From: Alphaproteobacteria bacterium
Lineage (GTDB): Bacteria; Pseudomonadota; Alphaproteobacteria; Micavibrionales; UBA2020
NCBI GenBank assembly: GCA_016124645.1
Contig: WGNE01000029.1
Location: 1-38,208 of the forward strand
Direction: 5' to 3'
Length of the DNA stretch: 38,208 bases
The notes beneath the pieces are model-generated. The model saw only the letters and a program-made list of their open reading frames with translations. It was not told the DNA's origin and searched no databases. Each line of letters opens with the position of its first letter. Position 1 is the stretch's first letter. Below are positions 25,697-33,539 of this stretch, one piece after another. A program made the position numbers and the translations under genes.

Positions 25697-26152
25697 TTAA
25701 GCGTCGTCGTCCAGCAGCGCGCGCATGGCGTTCAGGGCCAGAATGTAACCCTGCCCGCCGAAGCCGCAGATGACCCCGCGCGCGAGCGGCGAGATATAGG
25801 ACTTGTGGCGGAAGGGTTCGCGGGCATAGGGGTTGCTGACGTGAACTTCGATGATCGGCGCCTCGATGATCTTCAGTGCGTCGTGGAGGGCGATGGAGGT
25901 ATGGGTATAGGCGCCGGCGTTGACGATGAGGCCCGAGCAGCCCTCGCGCGCCTGCTGGATGATGGTGACCAGCTCGCCTTCGTGGTTGGACTGGCGGAAG
26001 TCGATGGTCAGCCCCAGCTCCCCCGCGTATTCCTCGCATTCGAGCGCGATGGCGGAAAGGTTCTGGAATCCATAGACGTCCGGTTCCCTGATGCCGAGCA
26101 TGTTCAGGTTCGGTCCGTTCAATATGAGTATATTGTGGCGTTGCTTGGCCAA
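25697..26152 (-). CDS. aroQ: Type II 3-dehydroquinate dehydratase
   Basis: AroQ dehydrates 3-dehydroquinate in the shikimate pathway and forms dodecamers. The 151-residue protein has the family landmarks ILILNGPNLNMLGIREPDVY (with the catalytic Tyr), FRQSNHEGELVTIIQQA, GLIVNAGAYTHTSIALHDAL and IIEVHVSNPYAREPFRHKSY. It starts with TTG at 26152, not ATG: AGGA sits 5 bases upstream of the TTG, and the ATG that overlaps it is out of frame. It leads the aroQ-accB-accC operon, an arrangement common in alphaproteobacteria. Confidence 0.97.
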   Translation of the reverse strand: MAKQRHNILILNGPNLNMLGIREPDVYGFQNLSAIALECEEYAGELGLTIDFRQSNHEGELVTIIQQAREGCSGLIVNAGAYTHTSIALHDALKIIEAPIIEVHVSNPYAREPFRHKSYISPLARGVICGFGGQGYILALNAMRALLDDDA

Positions 26153-26284
26153 GCCATTCCTCGTGGTGCCGTTATTCCGTTAACGGCAAAGGTTATAACA
26201 CAGGTTGCTGCGGCGCGGAGAAGGAAAAATTACTTTTCCATAATCATAAAAACAAGAAGGTTTATGACCCACGCCGTCCGTCCT

Positions 26285-26728
26285 TTAGCGCGCGGGACCG
26301 CCGGGCGCGCCGGGAACGGGCTTGGCGGCGGGGATCGGCGCCTCGCATTTCGCCTGCGCCGAAGGGGGCAGCTTGTCGAACATTTCCTGCGCGTGCCGCT
26401 TGCCGCTCTGGTTCAGGTCGCTGATGGCGACCGAGGTGGCGGAGCGGTACATGCTGCCGTCGTTTCCGGTGTTGATGAGCAGGATGCCGTTGCGGAAGTC
26501 GTAGGTATTGGCGTAGCTCTCGTATTGCGACTGGTAGGGATAGCCGGGCTGCAGGTCCACCACGACGCAGGCGTCGGGATAGGTGCGGTAGCCCTGCGCC
26601 TGCTCGGCGGCGACATGGGCCTGCGCGGCCTGCTCGGCGGGGGAAGGCGCGCAGCCGGTCAGGAGGGTGACGCCCAGCAGGCAGGCGCCCGCAGCCTTGG
26701 CGAATTTCGATTTGAGTTTCTTGTTCAT
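26285..26728 (-). CDS. Small lipoprotein of unknown function
   Basis: The 147-residue protein has a lipoprotein signal: a Lys-rich start (MNKKLKSKFAKAAGACLLG), a hydrophobic run and the lipobox L-T-G-C, so the mature protein would be a lipid-anchored envelope protein. The mature part has paired cysteines (in DACVVVD and AKCEAP) and a Tyr-rich segment PGYPYQSQYESYANTYDF. The end is Pro/Ala/Gly-rich. I do not recognise the family. The ATG at 26728 has AAGGA 8 bases upstream, and the promoter at 26770-26797 is well placed. Confidence 0.8.
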   Translation of the reverse strand: MNKKLKSKFAKAAGACLLGVTLLTGCAPSPAEQAAQAHVAAEQAQGYRTYPDACVVVDLQPGYPYQSQYESYANTYDFRNGILLINTGNDGSMYRSATSVAISDLNQSGKRHAQEMFDKLPPSAQAKCEAPIPAAKPVPGAPGGPAR

Positions 26729-26769
26729 CGTTTTTGTCCTTTTGCAGGAAGAGTTATGTAACTGCCCGG

Positions 26770-26797
26770 ATGCTAGCACAAACAGGCGGGGCGTAAA
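26770..26797 (-). promoter_or_regulatory. Promoter of the lipoprotein gene
   Basis: On the minus strand TTTACG (26797-26792), a 16-base spacer and TAGCAT (26775-26770), about 40 bases before the ATG. Confidence 0.55.
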
Positions 26798-26946
26798 GCG
26801 CATTCGGCCGGACGTCATCCATTCAATTGATACATAAGAGAAAAATATGTTTGTGTACCGCGCGGGAAACATATTGTCATAATATTAACCCTTGAGGGTT
26901 ATCATGGACGGGAAAGACTCAAGCGACGGAAACCACGGAGAAGCCT

Positions 26947-27351
26947 ATGAAAGACGACTTCAATATCCGCCGGGACACGAAGGTCAGGATTTTCCTTCCC
27001 TTGCCGGAATTCGGCGGCGGCCGCAAGGGGCCGCGGGCGGTGATGGATCTCGCGCAGGCGAGCGACGCGGAGTTTCAGGACATCAAGGACAAGGTGGCGG
27101 GGCTGTTCTCCGATCCCGGCCTGACCCGCTGCGACGCTGCCGACCGCGATGCGTGGCGCGTCGAGCTCGACGGAAAGATTATCGGTTTCAAGGAGAAAGA
27201 GCCTTTTTCGGCGACCGCGCCTTTCCCCGCGCTGCTCAAGGCGTTGGACCAGGCCAATATCGACCACGTCGAGCGGCTGCGCGAAAAGCCCGTGTCGCTG
27301 GACAGCATCGGCAAGCTCACGGCCTCGCTCTTCGGTCCGCCGAAGATTTAA
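26947..27351 (+). CDS. Uncharacterised protein, 134 residues
   Basis: I do not recognise the family. The protein is soluble, with an N-terminal strand (KVRIFLPLPEFGGG), a central helix with DAEFQDIKDKVAGLFSD, and a C-terminal helix (PFPALLKALDQANIDHVERL) ending in LFGPPKI. There is no signal peptide. The start is well supported: GGAG lies 6 bases before ATG 26947. A bidirectional terminator (27384-27410) follows. It is divergent from the lipoprotein gene. Confidence 0.75.
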   Translation: MKDDFNIRRDTKVRIFLPLPEFGGGRKGPRAVMDLAQASDAEFQDIKDKVAGLFSDPGLTRCDAADRDAWRVELDGKIIGFKEKEPFSATAPFPALLKALDQANIDHVERLREKPVSLDSIGKLTASLFGPPKI

Positions 27352-27383
27352 AAAAAACGGCATCATCCGGCCTGCAGGCAAAA

Positions 27384-27410
27384 AAAAGCTGTCCGCGAGG
27401 GACAGCTTTT
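27384..27410. terminator. Bidirectional terminator
   Basis: AAAAGCTGTCC (27384-27394) pairs with GGACAGCTTTT (27400-27410), an 11-bp stem with a 5-base loop. On the plus strand four T follow the GC-rich part, and on the minus strand seven or more T do. It ends the 26947 gene and the leftward gene at 27483. Confidence 0.9.
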
Positions 27411-27482
27411 GAAGGCCCAAGGGCCAGTAACGGGCCGCTCTTCGCCGTGGCGGGTGCGGCCTTCTGGGTATTATCAGTTCAA

Positions 27483-27977
27483 TCAGGCCTTGGGACCAGC
27501 CTTGGGTTTGCGCGTGCGCTTTTTCGGCGCGGCGGTTTTAGCGGTCGTTGCTTTTGCCGCCGGTTTCTTGGCGGCGGATTTTTTGGCGGGGGTTTTCGCC
27601 TCGGGAGCGGTTTTCTCGGCTTTGGGAGCCTCGGGCGTTTCTGCAGCGGGGGTGGGGGTTTGCGTTGCCGGCTCTTGCGTGGCTTTCGCGAATTCCTCTT
27701 TCAGCGCCGCATCGACGTCGTCGATGAGTTTCAGCGCGCGCAGGGCGACTTCATCGACCTTGGGGCCGTATTTTTGTTCCAGCTGCTCTGCGGTCTGCAG
27801 CGCGCTCATGAGCGCCACAGTGCCGAGCTGTTCGGCGGTCTGGGCGGTTTCCTCGATTTTCTGGATGGTTTCACCCAGTTTCTTGTTGGTTTTATCGGCG
27901 AAGTCGTTGGCGGCTTCCTTCAGGGCGGCGAGGGCGGCCTTGCCGGCGGCGTCTTTGAAAAATTTGTCGAATGCCAT
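27483..27977 (-). CDS. Small helical protein with histone-H1-like basic tail (MAFD protein A)
   Basis: The 164-residue protein begins MAFDKFFKDAAGKAALAALK and is predicted to be almost entirely amphipathic helix to about residue 105, with a run of four-residue-spaced Ala, Leu and Lys. The last 60 residues are Lys/Ala/Pro/Thr-rich (for example KTPAKKSAAKKPAAK), resembling the tails of bacterial histone H1-like and PhaF-type DNA-binding phasins. That likeness is compositional, not proof of DNA binding. It resembles the 79-residue protein at 28776-29015. ATG 27977 is supported by AAGGA 9 bases upstream. It has its own promoter (28081-28109) with a long leader. Confidence 0.75.
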   Translation of the reverse strand: MAFDKFFKDAAGKAALAALKEAANDFADKTNKKLGETIQKIEETAQTAEQLGTVALMSALQTAEQLEQKYGPKVDEVALRALKLIDDVDAALKEEFAKATQEPATQTPTPAAETPEAPKAEKTAPEAKTPAKKSAAKKPAAKATTAKTAAPKKRTRKPKAGPKA

Positions 27978-28080
27978 GGTTGGGGGTCCTTTTATCAAAT
28001 TTTATCGCATGATTGCGGGGTCGTTTTCGGGGCGGCACGGACAGGGTTTTCGGTCACACCACTCTGCCGGCACGGGAAAA

Positions 28081-28109
28081 GTTGTACGACTTTTGGAATA
28101 ATATGTCAA
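28081..28109 (-). promoter_or_regulatory. Promoter of MAFD protein A
   Basis: On the minus strand a perfect TTGACA (28109-28104), a 17-base spacer and TACAAC (28086-28081). The leader to the ATG is about 97 bases. The -35 lies inside the palindrome at 28097-28117. Confidence 0.7.
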
Positions 28110-28117
28110 ATATTATT
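28097..28117. repeat. AT-rich inverted repeat over a -35 box
   Basis: AATAATAT and ATATTATT are exact inverted copies around GTCAA. The position, on the -35 of the MAFD-A promoter, would suit an operator. Confidence 0.45.
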
Positions 28118-28282
28118 ATGGATAAAAATATGGCGAAGCCGGGGGCTTTCATGAACGAATGGAATAAAATCGCGGCAAGCGGGGTTACATTCATAAAGTC
28201 TTGTCTATTTTCCGCGTAGAATTGTAAGGGCGGGGGATATAACCCGCGCATGAAGCACAGAAGAAGCGAAGGAATCCCCGCA

Positions 28283-28684
28283 ATGTCCGTCACCGTCGTG
28301 GTCAATGGCGTTTTTTCCCTTTCCGGCCAAGGGCTTGCCGTCGCCGTCACGGTGCGCGAGGGGCTGGCGCAAAAGGACATGTACGCGCTTTACGAAGACA
28401 GCGTGCTGCAGATCACCGAGGTCAAGGACAAGAAAAAGGACAGCGTGCTGCCCGAGGCGGACGAGACCGCCAGCGCGGGGGAAGACGCGGGGCTGGTGCT
28501 GCGCGGCGACCCGCTGCCGCCCACCTTGCCCGCGGGAACGGTCTTGCAGTTCGACGCGGCCGAGGCCTTCACCGCGAAGACCGGCCGCGCGGTGACGGAC
28601 GCCAATGCGCCCGCGCCGGGGTTCTTCGCAAGGCTTTTCCGATGCCGCCGCGGCCCGCGCGATCAAAAGGCGAAAAGCGCGTAA
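28283..28684 (+). CDS. Uncharacterised protein with beta-barrel-like domain, 133 residues
   Basis: I do not recognise the family. The N-terminal half is rich in beta strands (MSVTVVVNGVFSLSGQGLAV, then AVTVREGLAQKDMYALYED) and resembles in outline the small barrels of translation-GTPase domain 2, with 'V-LRGDPLPPTLPAG' further on. The last 25 residues are basic (FFARLFRCRRGPRD and so on). ATG 28283 is preferred because AAGGA lies 9 bases upstream; an earlier ATG at 28250 has no such site. A strong terminator follows. No function can be assigned. Confidence 0.7.
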   Translation: MSVTVVVNGVFSLSGQGLAVAVTVREGLAQKDMYALYEDSVLQITEVKDKKKDSVLPEADETASAGEDAGLVLRGDPLPPTLPAGTVLQFDAAEAFTAKTGRAVTDANAPAPGFFARLFRCRRGPRDQKAKSA

Positions 28685-28708
28685 AGCCTTGCGGGGCAGG
28701 TATAAAGA

Positions 28709-28742
28709 AAAAGACCGCCGGCACAATACGCGGCGGTCTTTT
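28709..28742. terminator. Bidirectional terminator
   Basis: AAAAGACCGCCG (28709-28720) and CGGCGGTCTTTT (28731-28742) form a perfect 12-bp stem with a 10-base loop and T-runs on both strands. It separates the 28283 gene from MAFD protein B. Confidence 0.92.
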
Positions 28743-28775
28743 CCTTGTCTTTAGTCTTTCGCGAAGCGGAAAAAC

Positions 28776-29015
28776 TTAGCCCTGTTTCGGGGTGTCCGAT
28801 TTCGGGGCGGGTTTTTTCTGCGCGCGTTTTTTCGAAATGACTTCCTCGACCTTGTTGACGGCCTTGATGGTCTGCTCGTCGATCTTGTCGCTCAGGATAG
28901 CTGCTTTCTGTTCGGCTTTGGCGGCCAGTTCCGTGCCTTTTTCGACGGCTTTGCCGAAGGCTTCGGAAGCGGCTTTCTTGCTTTCCGCCAGTTTCTTTTT
29001 CCAATCGAATGCCAT
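28776..29015 (-). CDS. Small helical protein, MAFD protein B (79 residues)
   Basis: The protein begins MAFDWKKKLAESKKAASEAF and is predicted to be one long amphipathic helical array (AVEKGTELAAKAEQKAAILS, then DEQTIKAVNKVEEVISKKRA) with a basic Lys/Pro tail. The MAFD start and the Lys/Ala spacing match the 164-residue protein A, so the two are probably related. ATG 29015 is favoured over the frame start at 29066 because AGGAG lies 9 bases upstream. It has its own strong promoter (29062-29090). The function is unknown; the composition would suit binding to acidic surfaces such as nucleic acid, membranes or storage granules. Confidence 0.75.
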   Translation of the reverse strand: MAFDWKKKLAESKKAASEAFGKAVEKGTELAAKAEQKAAILSDKIDEQTIKAVNKVEEVISKKRAQKKPAPKSDTPKQG

Positions 29016-29061
29016 GATCTGTGACTCCTCTATATGCATCGTTTTTTTTGGCTTGGACTCC

Positions 29062-29090
29062 GGCATAGCAATAATATGCTCTTATGTCAA
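29062..29090 (-). promoter_or_regulatory. Promoter of MAFD protein B
   Basis: On the minus strand a perfect TTGACA (29090-29085), a 17-base spacer and TATGCC (29067-29062), 47 bases before the ATG. Like the MAFD-A promoter it begins TTGACATA. Confidence 0.75.
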
Positions 29091-29163
29091 CGCCACAGGG
29101 GGAAAAGGGGCAAAAAATTCGGGCAAAAATCATTGTTTTGCCAAGTTTTTATCCCGTTTGCGC

Positions 29164-29181
29164 CCTGAACGCCCGTTCAGG
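29164..29181. other. Hairpin after truA
   Basis: CCTGAAC and GTTCAGG form a 7-bp stem with a 4-base loop just past the truA stop. On neither strand does a T-run follow, so it is a weak terminator candidate. Confidence 0.35.
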
Positions 29182-29195
29182 AGGGGGTAGGGGGG

Positions 29196-29972
29196 TCAGG
29201 CGGTTTCCGGCGGGTAATCGACCTTCACGAAGTAAAGCCCGCAGGCGGGGGCGGTGGGGCCGGCCTTGGTGCGGTCCTTGGCTTCCAGCACCTCGCGCAC
29301 CCAGCCGGGCTCGCGCTTGCCCTGCCCGACCATCTCCAGCGTGCCGACGATGTTGCGCACCTGATGGTGAAGAAATGATTTCGCCTCCGCCCATATCTCC
29401 ACATGGCGACCTTCGCCGATGGCGCCGGGCACTTCCACCGCCTCCAGCCGGTCGATGGAGCGCAGGGGAGATTTCGCCTGGCATTCCGCGTCGCGGAAGC
29501 TGGAAAAATCATGCGCGCCCAGCAGGTGCCGCGCCGCTTCGTTCATCGCGGAAAGGTCGAGGTCGAAGCCCACGTGCCAGACGCGGTTGGCGAAAAGCAC
29601 CGTATCCGCCCGCCTGCCCATGATGATCTTGTAGCAGTAATAGCGTTTCTGCGCGCTAAAGCGGGCGTGGAAATCCTGGCTCACCCGTTCCGCCGTCACC
29701 ACGGCGGCGGCGTGGGGGCGCATGTGGAAGTTGGAGGCATCGCGCATGGTTTTTTCGTCCACGTCCTTTTCAAGATCGACATGGGCGACCTGCCCCACGG
29801 CATGCACGCCCGCGTCCGTGCGGCCCGCGACATGGGCGCGCACGTCCTCGCCGGAAAAAGCGTGGATGGCGTCTTCCAGACATTCCTGCACGGAATAGGC
29901 GTTTTCCTGCCGCTGCCAGCCGGAAAAATGCGTGCCGTCGTATTCGACGGTCAGCTTCCAGCGTTGCGTCAT
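29196..29972 (-). CDS. truA: tRNA pseudouridine(38-40) synthase
   Basis: TruA modifies uridines 38-40 in the tRNA anticodon arm. The 258-residue protein has the family start with [20 protein letters not shown], the catalytic-Asp motif [29 protein letters not shown], and [20 protein letters not shown] near the end. It is the last gene of def-x-fmt-truA. Its ATG overlaps the fmt stop codon by 4 bases (ATGA). The ATG lies inside a longer open frame that runs back antisense-like through fmt; only the part from 29972 is the gene. Confidence 0.97.
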   Translation of the reverse strand: MTQRWKLTVEYDGTHFSGWQRQENAYSVQECLEDAIHAFSGEDVRAHVAGRTDAGVHAVGQVAHVDLEKDVDEKTMRDASNFHMRPHAAAVVTAERVSQDFHARFSAQKRYYCYKIIMGRRADTVLFANRVWHVGFDLDLSAMNEAARHLLGAHDFSSFRDAECQAKSPLRSIDRLEAVEVPGAIGEGRHVEIWAEAKSFLHHQVRNIVGTLEMVGQGKREPGWVREVLEAKDRTKAGPTAPACGLYFVKVDYPPETA

Positions 29973-30925
29973 GACAGCTTGCCGCCGATGGAGAGATGCG
30001 CGCCGTTGACGAAGGAGAGTCCGTCCATCGGCTTGCGGTCCTGCGGCTGCAGGCGGGTGATGCGCAGGCTGCCTTCGCCGCAGGCGACGATGAGGTGGCG
30101 GTCGATGACTTCGCCCGGGGCTCCCTGCTTGCCCGCCGCTTTTTCGATTTGCGCTTCCAGCACTTTCACGCGCTGCTCCCCGTGCAGGCACCAGACGCCG
30201 GGCCAGGGGGTGAGGGCGCGCATCTGCCGCTCTATCTCGCCTGCGGATTTGTTCCAGTCGATGCGCCCGTCGTCCTTGTTCAGCATATGGGCGTAGGTGA
30301 CGCCTTCTTCGGGCTGCGGCTGTTCTTCGGGCATCCGCCCCGCCGCCAGCGCGCGGATGGTCTTGACGGCCAGATCCGCGCCGATCTCCGCCAGCGCGTC
30401 GTGGAGGCTGGAGGCCGTGGTGGTCGCGGTAATCGGCGTCTCCCCGCGCATCAGCACCGGCCCCGCGTCCAGCGCTTCCTCGACGCGCATGATGCAGACG
30501 CCGCTCTTGTCGTCGCCCGCCATGATGGCGCGCTGGATGGGCGCGGCCCCGCGCCAGCGCGGCAGCAGGGAGGCGTGGATGTTGATGCAGCCGTGCCCCG
30601 GCGCGTCCAGAACCTCTTTCGGCAATATCAGCCCGTAGGCCGCGACCACGGCGATGTCGAGGTCGAGCGCGGAGAATGCCGCGCGCGCTTCCGGGCTTTT
30701 CTTCAGGCTTTTGGGGTGATGCACGGGAATGCCCAGTTCCTCCGCGCGCTTGTGCACGGGGGAGGGCTGCAGCTTGTAGCCGCGCCCGGCGGGCTTGGGC
30801 GGCTGGGTATAGACCGCGACGATCTCGTGCCCGTCCTCTTGCGCCATGTCCCACAGCGCATCCAGCGCGCGGACGGCGAAAACGGGCGTGCCCATGAAGG
30901 CGATGCGGAGTTTCCGGTTTGTCAT
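29969..30925 (-). CDS. fmt: Methionyl-tRNA formyltransferase
   Basis: Fmt formylates initiator Met-tRNA using 10-formyl-tetrahydrofolate. The 318-residue protein has the opening [20 protein letters not shown], the catalytic-site stretch [20 protein letters not shown] (conserved N and H), the Asp-containing [14 protein letters not shown], and the C-terminal tRNA-binding domain with LTPWPGVWC. It starts 4 bases inside the stop of the preceding membrane-protein gene (ATGA) and ends 4 bases inside truA, so translation of all three genes is coupled. Confidence 0.97.
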   Translation of the reverse strand: MTNRKLRIAFMGTPVFAVRALDALWDMAQEDGHEIVAVYTQPPKPAGRGYKLQPSPVHKRAEELGIPVHHPKSLKKSPEARAAFSALDLDIAVVAAYGLILPKEVLDAPGHGCINIHASLLPRWRGAAPIQRAIMAGDDKSGVCIMRVEEALDAGPVLMRGETPITATTTASSLHDALAEIGADLAVKTIRALAAGRMPEEQPQPEEGVTYAHMLNKDDGRIDWNKSAGEIERQMRALTPWPGVWCLHGEQRVKVLEAQIEKAAGKQGAPGEVIDRHLIVACGEGSLRITRLQPQDRKPMDGLSFVNGAHLSIGGKLS

Positions 30926-31503
30926 GATACAGGGGTTCCTTCCACCTGCGCCGCGCCAGAGAACGTGCGCGCGGAACGCAGGGATATATCAATGGTCATC
31001 ATGCCGGATGCCATCGCGACCGGCAAGCCCAGCCAGAATGGGAAACGGAAGAAGGCGGTGCCATTAATCAGCTGCCGGAACAGGAACAGAAAAGGAATAA
31101 TGCTGGCGGCATATACGGCGAAGCCGTAGGCCGCGCCCATGCAGCGCGCCCGCATTTTCGTTATGTTGGAATGTGCTATGTCGCGGCTGAGAAACAACGT
31201 CATTCCGTATGCTGCCAGAAGGTTTACGGGGAGAGATATCAACAGGCAAAGGGCAGCCAAGGGAAGACCTATGGCCAGAAGTGTGATGAACGGGCCGGAT
31301 ACGATATCCAGATCTTTATTGCTTGCGGTGACGTGAATTGAGAAGAAAAGCGCCGAGAGTAGGGGGAAAGAGCTGGCGTAAAGGCTGCCGGCCAGTGCAG
31401 CTTTAAAGGCTGTGACAAGCGCAAAAGCCTGTCTCGATTTTGCAAGCGTGGCTGTCAAAGGATATGCGTATCCGCGAGGTCTTCCGCGTTTTCCTTGGTC
31501 CAT
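30922..31503 (-). CDS. Uncharacterised membrane protein between def and fmt
   Basis: I do not recognise the family. The protein is 193 residues long if it begins at ATG 31503. It is hydrophobic with probably four to five membrane segments: [67 protein letters not shown] and [16 protein letters not shown]. The start is unsure. ATG 31503 overlaps def by 49 bases and has AGG 8 bases upstream. TTG 31458 would overlap the def stop by exactly 4 bases (TTGA), matching the two downstream couplings, and gives 178 residues. It shows lower GC and rarer codons than def and fmt, so it may be a late arrival in the operon. Confidence 0.75.
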   Translation of the reverse strand: MDQGKRGRPRGYAYPLTATLAKSRQAFALVTAFKAALAGSLYASSFPLLSALFFSIHVTASNKDLDIVSGPFITLLAIGLPLAALCLLISLPVNLLAAYGMTLFLSRDIAHSNITKMRARCMGAAYGFAVYAASIIPFLFLFRQLINGTAFFRFPFWLGLPVAMASGMMTIDISLRSARTFSGAAQVEGTPVS

Positions 31504-32027
31504 TTCTTCAGCCTGCGCATGATCATGTTGCGCTTGATCTGGGAGAGGTGATCGACGAAAAGCACGCCGTCGAGGTGGTCGATCTCGTGCTGCAGGCAGG
31601 TGGCGAGCAGGCCGTCGGCCTCGATCTCCTCCTGCTTGCCCTCGTAGTTCACGAATTTGACGCGCACTTTTTTCGGCCGCTCGATCTCGGCGAACTGGCC
31701 GGGCAGGGAAAGGCAGCCTTCGTCATAGACGTTCGGCTCGTCCGAGGACCAGAGCACCTCGGGGTTGACGAAGCATATGGGCTTGCCGCGGCGCTTTTCC
31801 AGCGGCAGGTCCTCGTCGTCCGGGCCGCGCGGCTGTTCGACGTCCAGCACCAGCAGGCGTTTGGAGACGCCGACCTGCGGCGCGGCGAGGCCGATGCCGG
31901 GGGCGTTGTACATCGTCTCCAGCATGTCGTCCATCAGCTTCTTCAGCTCGTCGTTGACGGCCTCGATCGGCTCGGCGACTTTTTTCAGGACGCTGTGCGG
32001 CGCGATGTATATGGGCATGATGGACAT
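31455..32027 (-). CDS. def: Peptide deformylase
   Basis: Def removes the formyl group from nascent proteins; it is a metal enzyme. The 190-residue protein carries all three signature motifs: GIGLAAPQVG, EGCLSLPG (metal-binding Cys) and HEIDHLDG (two metal-binding His and the catalytic Glu). The C-terminal tail ([20 protein letters not shown]) is typical of alphaproteobacterial type I deformylases. AGGGA is 6 bases before the ATG. It heads the def-membrane protein-fmt-truA operon, with a clear promoter at 32057-32085. Confidence 0.97.
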   Translation of the reverse strand: MSIMPIYIAPHSVLKKVAEPIEAVNDELKKLMDDMLETMYNAPGIGLAAPQVGVSKRLLVLDVEQPRGPDDEDLPLEKRRGKPICFVNPEVLWSSDEPNVYDEGCLSLPGQFAEIERPKKVRVKFVNYEGKQEEIEADGLLATCLQHEIDHLDGVLFVDHLSQIKRNMIMRRLKKWTKENAEDLADTHIL

Positions 32028-32056
32028 GGGCTTTCCCTCTCTTGTCGGCTTCTTTT

Positions 32057-32085
32057 TAAATAAAAGCGCGGGGGCGACAAGTCAA
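32057..32085 (-). promoter_or_regulatory. Promoter of the def-fmt-truA operon
   Basis: On the minus strand TTGACT (32085-32080), a 17-base spacer and TATTTA (32062-32057), 30 bases before the def ATG. Confidence 0.65.
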
Positions 32086-32102
32086 GGAAATCGGCGATTT
32101 CC
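32086..32102. repeat. Palindrome immediately upstream of the def promoter
   Basis: GGAAATCG and CGATTTCC around a single G form a 17-base palindrome directly abutting the -35 of the def promoter. It could be an operator or the stem of a weak terminator for rmuC, but no T-run follows. Confidence 0.4.
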
Positions 32103-32132
32103 GGCGTGTTTCGGGCGGTTTCGGGGCGATAA

Positions 32133-33539
32133 TCAGGCCTTTTTGGCCTCTTTGGCGGGGGCGTCGCCGTCTTCGCCTTCACCTTCACCGTCCCGCGCAT
32201 CATCGTCCTGCCGGAGGAACTCGGGCGCGGTCAGCTGGCGGGGGGACTGGTCGAGCTGGTCGAGAACCGGCAGGCGGCCGTCGTCGCCCGAGAGGGTCTG
32301 GTGGTCGTGCATCTCGCGCGCCTTGGGCAGCACGTTGCGCTCGAGCGAGCCGACGCCGTCGTTATAGCTTTTCATCGCGCTGGACAAACCCTTGCCGATT
32401 TTCTGCATATGCTCGCCGAAGACGGAAAGCCGCTTGTAAAGGTCGCGCCCGAGGTCGGAGATTTCCCGCGCGTTCTCCGCCAGCTTTTCCTGCTGCCAGC
32501 CGTAGGCCACGGCCTTCAGGAGCGAGATGAGCGTGGTGGGGGAGGAGGGGATGACTTTCTGCTCCACGCCCGCTTCCAGCAACCCGGGGTCGCGCTCGAT
32601 GGCTGCACTGAAATAGCTTTCGCCCGGCAGGAACATGATGACGAATTCCGGCGTGTCGAACTTCTGCCAATAGGCCTTGCTGCCGAGCTGCTTGATGTGC
32701 TCGCGCACGTGGCGCACGTGGCGGTCGAGCGCGGCCTCGCGCTCCTGCTCGCTCGCGCCTTCCTTGATGGAATCCAGATAGGCCTCGATGGGCGCCTTGG
32801 CGTCGATGACGATGCTCTTGCCGCCGGGCAGCTTCACCACCACGTCGGGGCGCTGGTTATCGACGGAGACCTGCTGGTCGTAGTGGATGCCCTCGACCAG
32901 CCCCGCCATTTCAAGGGTGCGCTTGAGCTGCATCTCCCCCCATTGCCCGCGGGTGGAGGGCGAGCGCAGGGCCTGCACGAGGCCGGCGGTCTCGCTGCGC
33001 AGCTTGTCCTGGTCGGTCTTCATGGCTTTCAGGTGCTCGCGCAATTCGCCGTAGGCGCCGTGGCGTTCCTTTTCCAGCAGGGTGACTTTTTCGTCCATCA
33101 TCTTCAGCGTGGTCGCCAGCGGATCGACCGTGCCCTTGATGTTCGCCTGCGCGGCGGCCTGCATCTGGGTGAAGCGTTCCTGCGCGAGGGACAGGAAGTT
33201 CTCGCGGCTGGCGTTCAGCGCCTCGAGGCTCATGGCCTTGAAGTCCGCGCTCATCTGCTTTTTCGTCTCGGCGATGATGTTGACCTGTTCCTGCAGCGCG
33301 GCGGCCTGGTTCTTCAGCTCGCTTTCCAGCCGCGCCTTGTCCTGCAGGGCGGCCTGCAGTTTTTCCTCCTGCGCGGCGGTGCGCCCGGAAAGGGCGGCGC
33401 GTTCGTTTTCGGAAAATTCGAGCTGCGCCTTGGCCGCGCTGGGCAGCAGGCGCGAGGCCGCCAGCCCCGCCAGTAACCCGCAGACCAGCCCGCCCGCCGC
33501 ACCTGCCAAAAGCGAGAGGATGTCCGGCGTGAAGGTCAT
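32133..33539 (-). CDS. rmuC: RmuC family DNA recombination protein
   Basis: RmuC limits DNA rearrangement at inverted repeats in E. coli; family members have a restriction-endonuclease-like core. The 468-residue protein has an N-terminal membrane anchor (about 8-30, LAGAAGGLVCGLLAGLAASR), a long coiled coil (about 45-150, with ARLESELKNQAAALQEQVNI), and the RmuC core with STRGQWGEMQLKRTLEMAGL, VDNQRPDVVVKLPGGKSIVI-DAKAP, and FLPGESYFSAAIERDPGLL. The C-terminus is an acidic, disordered tail. ATG 33539 is chosen with AAGGA 5 bases upstream; the frame to 33626 adds residues without support. Confidence 0.94.
   Translation of the reverse strand: MTFTPDILSLLAGAAGGLVCGLLAGLAASRLLPSAAKAQLEFSENERAALSGRTAAQEEKLQAALQDKARLESELKNQAAALQEQVNIIAETKKQMSADFKAMSLEALNASRENFLSLAQERFTQMQAAAQANIKGTVDPLATTLKMMDEKVTLLEKERHGAYGELREHLKAMKTDQDKLRSETAGLVQALRSPSTRGQWGEMQLKRTLEMAGLVEGIHYDQQVSVDNQRPDVVVKLPGGKSIVIDAKAPIEAYLDSIKEGASEQEREAALDRHVRHVREHIKQLGSKAYWQKFDTPEFVIMFLPGESYFSAAIERDPGLLEAGVEQKVIPSSPTTLISLLKAVAYGWQQEKLAENAREISDLGRDLYKRLSVFGEHMQKIGKGLSSAMKSYNDGVGSLERNVLPKAREMHDHQTLSGDDGRLPVLDQLDQSPRQLTAPEFLRQDDDARDGEGEGEDGDAPAKEAKKA

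Larger units (their letters stand above)
27978..28282. other. Intergenic region between divergent genes
   Basis: This 305-base spacer holds the leftward promoter at 28081-28109, the inverted repeat at 28097-28117, and an unusually AT-rich patch (about 28090-28150). A short rightward frame from 28013 has no Shine-Dalgarno sequence and is not called. Confidence 0.6.

Noticed and set aside
28013-28219. Small plus-strand frame upstream of the 28283 gene
   Set aside because: It has no Shine-Dalgarno sequence, crosses the MAFD-A promoter and palindrome, and has no protein-like pattern beyond a short Met/Asn-rich part.
29973-30992. Upstream extension of the truA frame through fmt
   Set aside because: The frame is open but the extra part is Arg/Ala-rich shadow of fmt; the true start is the ATG overlapping the fmt stop.
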